DNA of 64,000 bases. Origin: Rhabditophanes sp. KR3021. Lineage: Eukaryota; Nematoda; Chromadorea; Rhabditida; Alloionematidae. The DNA lies in NCBI GenBank assembly GCA_963281155.1, contig CAUJLY010000001.1:2480001-2544000 (forward strand), read 5' to 3'. Both the position numbers and the translations under genes were made by a program. Shown one piece after another: positions 56,279 through 64,000 of this stretch. Positions within the stretch are counted from its first letter, which is position 1, and the number at the start of each line of letters is the position of its first letter. The notes beneath the pieces were generated by a model. It worked only from the letters and a program-made list of their open reading frames with translations, was not told where the DNA came from and did no database searches.

Positions 56279-56776
56279 ATTGCTATATTAGTCTTTAGAA
56301 AATGTTAATTTCCTAATATAATTGCTAATAGATGAATTTAAATTAATTCATACTCTATAAATTATGGGCTAGATAAAGAAAATAAACTCTTACATCAATA
56401 TTATCTGTAAGACGGATATATTGTTTGATTCCATCTCTATCAATTGAAATGACATCATCGACTAATTAATCTGCACTCATCTACGACCCTTTATCAGGAA
56501 GAAAAGTGGAAGAATGCGCATAACAGCAAGATATGCAATGTATACAATAAAACGCATGAAAGTGTAACAATAATTGTCATATTCTTATTTTGTAGTACAA
56601 ATAGGTAGTCTCTTTTATTTTATTATTATCTAAATCTTCATTTTCTACATAAATTTCTTAAACGTAGAAAATATTTTAAAATTTCATTAATATGTAATCA
56701 TGGTATGAATGCTAATTTTTTAGTAAATCGAAAAGATTCAGATGAGAGTTTATTTTTTAGTTAAAGAGAAATGAAA
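56279..56776. other. Intergenic, no feature seen
   Basis: About 500 bp of AT-rich DNA upstream of the IgGFc-like gene and downstream of the small membrane-protein gene. Nothing recognised. Confidence 0.45.
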
Positions 56777-57259
56777 TTACATTGTTGAAAATGTTTCAGA
56801 ATGGCAATGACTAGCGTAATTGATTGGATTGGAATAGGCACTTGTATGAGAAAATTGAGCGGTATCATTAAACTCAGCTGACAAAAAAGTTCCGTTGATA
56901 AATCCTTTGTTCATTATTGAAGGAACCACACTTCCATTAAAAAATGAATAATTTAAATTGTCTTCATTTTCTAACAATGAGTCGATCTTGACAACAATTC
57001 CCGTTTTTATTTGTTCTGTGTATTGAGTTGGAGCTTGCTTGTTAATTTGGAATTTTCTGGATGCTTGCATTTGTGGTTGTTTCAAATCTTGATTAAGAAT
57101 TTGGAATTCTTTGAAAGCTTGATTGTTTGTTTTTTGTTGGCAACTATTAGAACCAAAATATTTCCAGGTTGCAACATAAACGATAATAAGTGCAACACAT
57201 ATAATACTCAAACAAATGAAGGTTTTTTCAAAAAATGCAATTGCTGAAACTGAGCCCAT
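56777..57259 (-). CDS. Small single-pass membrane protein, unrecognised
   Basis: 160 residues, single exon, true ATG. One clear transmembrane segment at about residues 13-33 ('TFICLSIICVALIIVYVAT') follows a short N-terminus. The rest is polar and Gln/Asn-rich at first ('QQKTNNQAFKEFQILNQDL'), then a C-terminal region with several N-x-S/T sequons ('NYSFFNGSVV', 'NGTFLSAEFNDTAQF') suggesting an extracellular or luminal, glycosylated tail (type II topology). No family recognised. Confidence 0.6.
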   Translation of the reverse strand: MGSVSAIAFFEKTFICLSIICVALIIVYVATWKYFGSNSCQQKTNNQAFKEFQILNQDLKQPQMQASRKFQINKQAPTQYTEQIKTGIVVKIDSLLENEDNLNYSFFNGSVVPSIMNKGFINGTFLSAEFNDTAQFSHTSAYSNPINYASHCHSETFSTM

Positions 57260-57685
57260 TTTAGAAGTTAGATTTACTTTATGATCTATTATTAGTTTTT
57301 AATTGTTTATATAGTGCTTAAAATAGCCAATCTTTAGCATTTGTGTAAAATATTAGATATCAATCCATCAATTAGTTTTTAGCAGCATCTGTCATAAATC
57401 CAATGATGTTTTTTAGATTATAAATTTAGTTAAACTATATGCATTCACTTTTACAAATTAGTACCGCGTTTAATTAAGACAAAGTCATGCTATTATTATA
57501 AACAAATTAACTAAAATGTATGCCAAAGTATTTACTCTTAATTGGCAACAAATATTAAGTAATCTCTGACAACTATGAGTTTTTAAATTTAATTAACGGT
57601 AAAAAACAGCTGTCAACTACTTCATTATATTTAGAAAATTATTTAATCACAACAACCAAAGTGAATATTTGTTCCATGTAAAAAT
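57260..57685. other. Intergenic, no feature seen
   Basis: AT-rich 426-bp spacer, including the promoter of the membrane-protein gene. Nothing recognised. Confidence 0.45.
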
Positions 57686-58739
57686 TTAAATTCTATGTCT
57701 ACTAAGGGTCAAAATTTTCTGATTATGTTTAATATTAAATAATTTCGGACTTCTGCCCATTTGAAATATAGAATATAGGGGAGAAATGATAAAATAGGAC
57801 ATTATTGTGATCAAACAATTCGATGCCATGAATTGTTGAATTTCGGGAAGAATATTTAGCAACGATAAAATATCCGGCAATAGCAAGGGCATTAAAGCTA
57901 TGGATAAAGGAATAACAATAAGCAATCTCAAAACATTAATATTGTGCTTAATTTTTTCCGCCGTTTCATGCTTTGTTTGGCGAAGACAATCTTTTAATTT
58001 CTTCTCTAATGGCCAGTAGTAACATAATCCTCCATAAACATTATTAATTATTAGTGCTGTTATATTAAAAACCATTTGAGCTGAAAACCAATTTAATTTG
58101 TGAACTTCCATTGCAATTAATGTATAATCAGGATTATCATATAAATCTATTAAATCCATTTTCTGAATAAAAATATGTATTATCGAAATAGAAGAACTAA
58201 CATAAGCATAACTTGCTCGATATTCATTTCTTGACATTAAACCACTTGGAAATGATATATATGACATAATTGGTATTGCAATTCCAAATGCAACCAAAGT
58301 TGCTTTTTCGACTTTATTTGTATGATAAATAGATGTTCCCCGTACAAAAACATTATATCTCACGATGAATGAATAGTCAATATAATTAGCTATTAGTATT
58401 ATGCATAATAAGCTGGTTTCGACTAAATAGGCACAAAACATTGGACTTCCAAGGTGATGGCAAAGCCCTTCAAAAATTATCTTTAATGGAAGTTTATTAC
58501 TTACCATTACAACTACCTCCGAATAAAGGCAAAGTTACTTTGACACCAGCTAGTGGACCACATATAAGTGGAACCAAACCTTCAAGCAATCTTGCCCATT
58601 TGACTAGTACGAAAAATTTATAACCTTCTCTTTTAGGGCCATTGATATGCATCCAAACAAAAGCAAACAAATTTAAAAATACACCTAGGAAACATTCAAT
58701 CTGTAATATTATGTCGTACATTGTGTTCAACATGTTCAT
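57686..58739 (-). CDS. Nematode 7TM chemoreceptor, Srd/Str-like
   Basis: Two exons, 58505-58739 and 57686-58467, with a 37-nt intron (GTAAGT to TTTGAAG), giving 338 residues. Exon 1 carries helix 1 and 'YKFFVLVKWARLLEGL'. The junction gives 'LFGGSCN-GLCHHLGSP'. Exon 2 runs through helix 3 ('VETSLLCIILIANYIDYSF' with RYNVF), a long extracellular loop, and helix 6 ('LLIVIPLSIALMPLLLPDI'), ending 'SPLYSIFQMG' after helix 7. The P-L-Y end of helix 7 is typical of nematode Str-superfamily receptors. A paralogous first-exon fragment lies at 2168-2383. The exact family (Srd, Str, Srh or Sri) is not decided. Confidence 0.85.
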
Positions 58740-59424
58740 GTAAATTACAATATAATCTTAAAAGCTTAACCAAAAACAATTTATTATTACATCGAAATAG
58801 GCAATTATTTGAACAAATTATGATTATTTACATCTAAAGACGTAATTATTTAATGAGTAACTTCCTTACATAATTATTATGTATAGGTGCTTGAGTATTT
58901 AAATGCACTAATTTAATTATAATAATTTTGTAAAAATTTTTAATGTATAAGAAGTTTAGTTTATTAAGCTATCCCAAACACCTAGTTATAAATAACTCTA
59001 TGAAATTTACAATAAAATAAGTTTTTTAATACAATTACACGTGTTATTGTTGTAATTTGTATCACGTAGAGAGTATTATACTATCATTAGTTAATGAACA
59101 TTTATTATATTGAAATCATTAAATAAATAGTTTTTAAGGAATTTTCATACATTTTTAAATATTAATGGTAACTTTTTTATTAAGAATTATTCTCATTATA
59201 CTTACCCGCTTTGTTATTCCCTAATGACTCATTAATTGTTTTGAAGGTAAAATTTAAATGTTTCAATATAGTATTGTGTGATAGTTTATGGAAGTTAGTG
59301 TCTTATTACAAATAAGCATGAGAAAATTTTCTTCTGACATTATGGTGAGACAATTATTAAAATATGTTGAAAAATTTTATTTTAGATTACTTGTGCATAT
59401 TTACATTATAAGAATTAACTGAAT
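58740..59424. other. Intergenic, no feature seen
   Basis: AT-rich spacer between two receptor genes on the minus strand. Holds the promoter of the 57686-58739 gene. Nothing else recognised. Confidence 0.45.
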
Positions 59425-60342
59425 TTACCAATCAAGTTTGACCATCTTAAAATATTGGTCACCATCGTTCACTGCAATCTCGATTGGACTTGTATTTTCT
59501 GAATTTCTTATAATATTGCTTTTTTTAAATATGTTAAGCAATTTCACATATGGTGAACAGTTTAAATAAAACTTTAATAGAACATAACAGGATACATAAT
59601 TTTTGATTAATCCAACGGAGTAACGTAAAGTCAAATTTAAGCTTTTATCTATCCAAATTTCGGCAATTATCAAGAAAATTGAAGTTAGGAATTGAGTCCA
59701 AAATATATTTCTTACCAAATGCATGCTTCGCCTCATTATTTCAACAGATTCACGGATGGTGTATTGTTCTGTCAGACTTTTACCTATATATGATTTCAAT
59801 TTTGTCAAACCTATATTCTTGCTTTTAATGTATTGATATAGAAAAGGAAATGGTACGTCACAAGCAGCCATTATTAAACGATATGTAAGGATGGATATGC
59901 CTGACATGTATTGAAATTGAACAATGCCGAAGGACAAAATGGGTAAAAACAAGGAACACGCAATGATACCAAAAATGTGATTTTGAGTCTCATATGACTG
60001 CCGATAAATAATTGCAAATAATCTCTCTAATATAATGAAAGCCAATGTAAATCTCACTAAATTATCAATTACTCCTCTTGCTGATTCCACTGTTAACTCA
60101 ATTTGATGCCAAAACAATGTATCTTCTTTAGTAGTAAATTGTTGAATAAGCACCACTACATTTAAAATTTCATGCATCACAACTCTGATTCCGAGAATTG
60201 TTATGCAAACCAAAATAGAGTATTTGAAATGAATGTGCCATCTCTTAGTTTTGATAAGTAGTTTAATTACTAGGAAATAGATAGGAAAATAAAATATTCC
60301 CACAATAAATGAAATTATTTGAACAATCAATAATATACTCAT
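59425..60342 (-). CDS. Nematode 7TM chemoreceptor, Sre-like
   Basis: Single-exon 305-residue protein with a true ATG at 60,342. Seven hydrophobic segments. The end of helix 3 reads 'LAFIILERLFAIIYRQSYE': the E-R-x-x-A-x-x-x-x-x-x-YE pattern takes the place of DRY in the Sre family. The third intracellular loop has 'LTEQYTIRESVEIMRRSMH', matching the Sre/Srb L-S/T-x-R/Q-Y-x-x-x-E-x pattern. The C-tail is acidic. It appears intact. Expected in chemosensory neurons; ligand unknown. No intron, unlike the other receptors here. Confidence 0.82.
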   Translation of the reverse strand: MSILLIVQIISFIVGIFYFPIYFLVIKLLIKTKRWHIHFKYSILVCITILGIRVVMHEILNVVVLIQQFTTKEDTLFWHQIELTVESARGVIDNLVRFTLAFIILERLFAIIYRQSYETQNHIFGIIACSLFLPILSFGIVQFQYMSGISILTYRLIMAACDVPFPFLYQYIKSKNIGLTKLKSYIGKSLTEQYTIRESVEIMRRSMHLVRNIFWTQFLTSIFLIIAEIWIDKSLNLTLRYSVGLIKNYVSCYVLLKFYLNCSPYVKLLNIFKKSNIIRNSENTSPIEIAVNDGDQYFKMVKLDW

Positions 60343-61047
60343 GAAATATCAAGTTATTGTGTATATTAATGTGTAAATAACAATTAAACTTGAGAATTTT
60401 TCTTTAAAAATTGTATAGTGTTGTATTTTATTTAATGGTGTAACATTAATATTACTAAATACCTGCATTAGTATGTAATTGTATGTATATAACATTCATT
60501 CATCCATTTTTTAGTAGATAAAAGAATTAAAATATATGAGATATAAGTAATTCATTTGGAAAGTATTTTGATACAAAAAACCCACATGTTTTATTATGAA
60601 CTACAATTTAGCCTAATGTTTTTATTATACATTGCCATTTTAAGTTTATTTTTTCAAGGCTAATTCAGAGAGTTCTTCATTATACTCTCGATGCTCATAT
60701 TTCTTGTCAAAAGACTAAACAACAATAATCCAAAATTATAAAAAATGTCGTATTTTGAGCACAAACTTTATGTGCTATGATCGAATGTTGATTCTAATAA
60801 GTTATTTAAAATTAACTTACTTAATTTCTCATATATTTTAATACTTTTACTTTAAACATACGTCGATGAGATTAGGATTGTTTTATTTTTGAACACTTGA
60901 TAAAAATAGCATTTTTAATCCAAAAAACATATAATTTAAAGGTGTTAATGAATCCAAAAGTTAGTTAAATATTTAAATTAATAAATGTACAATTTTTCCA
61001 CCAACATTTAAATTGACAATAAATTTATTTATTGGAATTAACAATTA
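60343..61047. other. Intergenic, no feature seen
   Basis: AT-rich spacer between the Sre-like receptor and the rhomboid-like gene. Nothing recognised. Confidence 0.45.
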
Positions 61048-63081
61048 TTACCACATAAAATTAATCTGAGAGTTTTGATCACTAAACTTCTCAAGGTATT
61101 TTAAATATTTACAATCACCAAATAAAGAATTAACACATTCATATTTTTGTAAAAAATCTAAATTGAGATAGTATGTTAATGGTTCAAAAGGAAATAAAAA
61201 TAACAGTGAAAAAGTAATAGTAATTAGTGTTGATCTGTAAACGGACAAACTTTTGTAATACTTTACATATAATCTGGCATGCCCAATACCGACAATAATT
61301 ACTGTGATATTAGCAAAGAATTGGAAATTTTCCGTTAGCGAAACTAATATAATTACAAGGATTATAAGAACTGGCATACTCTGGCCGAATCTATTGAATT
61401 CTTTTCTTTTGCTGTTATTTAGGACAATTGTAAAAATCCACATCCCAAGAACACCACTTTCGCATGTAAAAGTAGGAATATTTGGCTGGACTAATAAATT
61501 AATAATCCCCGCTAATTTACAATACCATAGATACGAAACTGCACTGACGATTGTAGTGTTGTATTGTTCAAATCGAACTACTCCATGCAATATCCCGAAA
61601 AATGTAATTACAAATGAAATTATGGTTTCCACTGATATCGAGGACATTATTATTCTGGTGTATAGTGAGAATAATATGAACTCTGAGTTAGAAATTCCTG
61701 CCAATGTTAAATCGGAGATCCCATCAACTTGTGAACATAGATGAGCTTCCCCGTGAAATACTCCATTCATCCATAGGCATTTGTGCTCGTTCATCAAATG
61801 ACAATGTCCGTGAATTCCATATGTACATGGTCTATTATCAATAATCATGGTTAACCCCAAACAATTTGATTCCTCATCCACTGAATTGGTGAAATTGGGT
61901 TTGTTGCAAATGATGTTGATAGGATAGTCAAGAACATTTGTTGGTAGTAAAATATTATTTTTGTCCCCAGAATGACAACATCTCGAATTAATGCCACAAA
62001 TGGTTCCATCATCACCGTTTTGAAATAACTTGATATGATGATACTTCCCACACCCAACTCCCTTTAGTGTTTGATAAGCAGTTCTGTCGTACATATCAAA
62101 GCAACATTTCGTATTATACTCTCTGGCTCGAATTTGGTTCTTGATACTAGACGTCAAGTCAGTGTCGTACAATAAAGGTCCATACATAGCAAATGATTTT
62201 ATCATACTTTTATAAGTAAATGATCCAAGTGGAGAGAAAGGATATAAACGACGAATGGGTTGAATAAATGTGTAAACGGATTCCTTTCCATCATTGTATA
62301 GGCTTTCCTCTTTAATTTGATAATTTTTGACGTCACTGCAAAATAGTTGAGGTATAAAAACTGTTACCATGAATATAAGCAAAAACCAACTGAATACATT
62401 TTTGTAAAGTGGACAATGCTTTAGACATGACCAGTTGAATAATCTTTTGATAAGCCAGATAAATTTATTTTCTCCGATGCTTTTGTGAATGCTTTTGCGT
62501 CTTTTGATATTTTGGAAATCATTTTGCATAAAGTTATTTTGTAACACAGAATTTTCTTGATTGCATGGTCTTATACTCGACAATTCCTTATATTCGGATT
62601 CTTCTATCAAGCTTAATCAATGAAAACGGTAACTCGAATTGTGGGTAGTTGAATGACAAAAACTTCTGTCAAGTATGTTTGCTGTTGTATAAGGTGATGA
62701 TGTGAATCTGATGTCATTAATAGTACTTTGGAATAATCGGGATCTTTCGCATGGTAGTTGCACAACTTTTCTTACTTTAAAAGAATTGCAACTTCTCGGG
62801 GATGCACATAAGGACAAGTTTGGTTGATTAGCATGTTTTTTTGTATGCGATGAGTTTAGAGTGTAGGATGTTATCTAAATAAAGATGTAAAAATGCAATT
62901 AATAATAACTTACATCAAATTTGAGGAAGTCCAAGACAGAGTTTAATTCAGGCATCTTGATATGAAGTTTGGTATGAGCTTTAATATAAAGTTTAGGTAA
63001 ACAAGACTGCTTGTCATTGGTATGAAGTTGATTTATTAATGTCATCGTAAAAATTAAATTAAAAAGTTGATGAAATGGCAT
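61048..63081 (-). CDS. Inactive-rhomboid (iRhom)-like membrane protein, with an in-frame TGA
   Basis: Exon 1 is 62914-63081, followed by a 39-nt intron (GTAAGT to TTATTTAG) and exon 2 61048-62874. One frame runs throughout except for a TGA at 62617-62619, leaving about 141 codons before it and 520 after. After a cytosolic tail comes TM1 ('FSWFLLIFMVTVFIPQLF'), a ~200-residue Cys-rich luminal domain, and 'WMNGVFHGEAHLCSQVDGI', the iRhom-homology signature (GYFHEEATLCSQV in relatives), then six helices. The rhomboid G-x-S-G region reads 'CESGVLG' (Ser kept). The His of the second catalytic motif appears to be Asn ('FFANITVIIVG'), so it is probably a pseudoprotease. iRhoms control trafficking of membrane proteins such as ADAM17 in animals. 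No splice option removes the TGA, and the downstream part has no nearby upstream ATG. Confidence 0.7.
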
Positions 63082-63677
63082 TTAAATGCTTTCTTTGGTT
63101 GACATGAATCCTGACTTTTATGAAAATGTTATTTCAATTTTTTCAAAGTTTTTATCAAATATTTATGTGGATATGTTTTATTTAAAACAAATACAGACGG
63201 AGAATAAAAATTAAAGTCCATATATTTGTACTATTATTACTATCATTGGGTCTGATTGAAACCATATGCTATTATTGTAATTTTGTCATAAATTTGAAAA
63301 TTCTACCGCAACATTAACTATCAAATTAGATATAACCTGTAGGTTCCAAGCATACTGCCAAATTGTTTAAAAAATGTTTGCTAAACCAAAATAAATCGAA
63401 GCTTTGCTCTATCTGGATAAATAAATGATAGAACATTTTGGTTATTATTAGTGATTATGCTTTAATTGTATTATTATTCTTTTTTAATTGTTTAAATAGA
63501 TTAATTTAAGTAAATATCAACAAAAAATAACTAATCTCGGTTAAATATTTAAAAAAAACACATTATTGCTAATTAAATGCCTTCAATTTTTTCTTATGAT
63601 AGGAAAGTAATTAAATTAATTGTTCTTTGAATTCTTTATTTAACTATGAAGATTTATAATATCACTTATAATAAAAA
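63082..63677. other. Intergenic, no feature seen
   Basis: AT-rich spacer between divergent genes, containing the promoters of the iRhom-like gene and of the receptor at the right edge. Nothing else recognised. Confidence 0.45.
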
Positions 63678-64000
63678 ATGTCGAAGTACGGAATAGTGAC
63701 TGATATAATTATCTCTATTACAATAATATCAAGTAATATCTTAGCTTTATGTATAACTCTAAAGCATGAAGATAAAGGATCCGCTAAAGGATATCGAAAT
63801 TCGCTTTTATTTCAATTTGTTTGCGGTCTTTTAACAGGCATTTCATTTCTATTTTTGAATAATGAAATATATATGGATAAACAATATTTCATTTATCACA
63901 TGTATATTGCAAATTATTTTTATATAAATTTTACTTTGTGCAAAATTGCATTGTGTGCTTTATTAGGATTAGGATATATGAATCTTTCGTCGATAACAAA
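63678..64000 (+). CDS. Chemoreceptor-like membrane protein, partial (cut by window end)
   Basis: From ATG 63,678 the frame is open to the window edge (107 codons). It begins 'MSKYGIVTDIIISITIISS', helix 1 of a 7TM protein, then 'LCITLKHEDKGSAKGYRNS' (polar loop), helix 2 'LLFQFVCGLLTGISFLFL', and a third segment 'FYINFTLCKIALCALLGLG'. The arrangement fits nematode chemoreceptors, but too little is present to choose a family. It is missed by ORF lists because its stop lies beyond the window. Confidence 0.6.
   Translation, partial: MSKYGIVTDIIISITIISSNILALCITLKHEDKGSAKGYRNSLLFQFVCGLLTGISFLFLNNEIYMDKQYFIYHMYIANYFYINFTLCKIALCALLGLGYMNLSSIT

Noticed and set aside
1..64000. CRISPR array, bacterial operon or prophage
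   Set aside because: No direct-repeat/spacer array and no prokaryotic gene organisation; introns and nematode families show eukaryotic nuclear DNA.

Overview
The window looks like nuclear DNA of a nematode. It is strongly AT-rich and has very short GT-AG introns (mostly 36-47 nt). It carries receptors of nematode-only chemosensory families (Srg-, Srt-, Srx-, Sre- and Srd/Str-like), a secreted ShKT-domain protein, a sigma-class GST, IgGFc-binding-like proteins and nicotinic-receptor remnants. The species cannot be named from sequence alone. A 500-N scaffold gap lies at 10,899-11,398.

Layout. 0-10 kb: a secreted Ser/Thr-rich protein, tRNA-Phe, kinase and chemoreceptor relics, and a tandem array of three Srg-like receptors on the minus strand whose middle copy is dead. 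11-17.5 kb: a transposon graveyard (MULE-like relic, half of a diverged repeat pair, LTR-retrotransposon integrase tail) with broken coding remnants. 18-28 kb: a GIY-YIG (LEM-3/ANKLE1-like) nuclease, the ShKT protein, a NADAR fragment, a LINE tail, a DXO/RAI1-like protein and a complete four-exon cytochrome P450. 28-31.4 kb: a dead carotenoid oxygenase abutting an internally deleted LINE, and two non-collinear pieces of nicotinic receptor genes in which TGA sits at conserved Trp codons. 31.9-34.5 kb: a hAT transposon with perfect terminal inverted repeats. 35-42 kb: mannosyl-oligosaccharide glucosidase, a 236-bp MITE, a divergent Hsp70 and a decayed Hsp70-like neighbour. 43-50 kb: a dead Srx-like receptor, then about 6.7 kb with no recognisable gene and a different base composition. 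50-64 kb: a second hAT, the GST, an IgGFc-like secreted protein, a small membrane protein, Srd/Str-like and Sre-like receptors, an inactive-rhomboid-like protein, and the start of another receptor running off the right edge.

There is no operon-like organisation. The theme is sensory and detoxification genes in a fast-turnover, transposon-rich neighbourhood. Many genes carry exactly one frame break, several in A/T homopolymers, so some 'pseudogenes' may be assembly indels. The clearest intact genes are the P450, GST, Hsp70, DXO-like protein, two Srg-like receptors, the Srd/Str-like and Sre-like receptors, and the tRNA.
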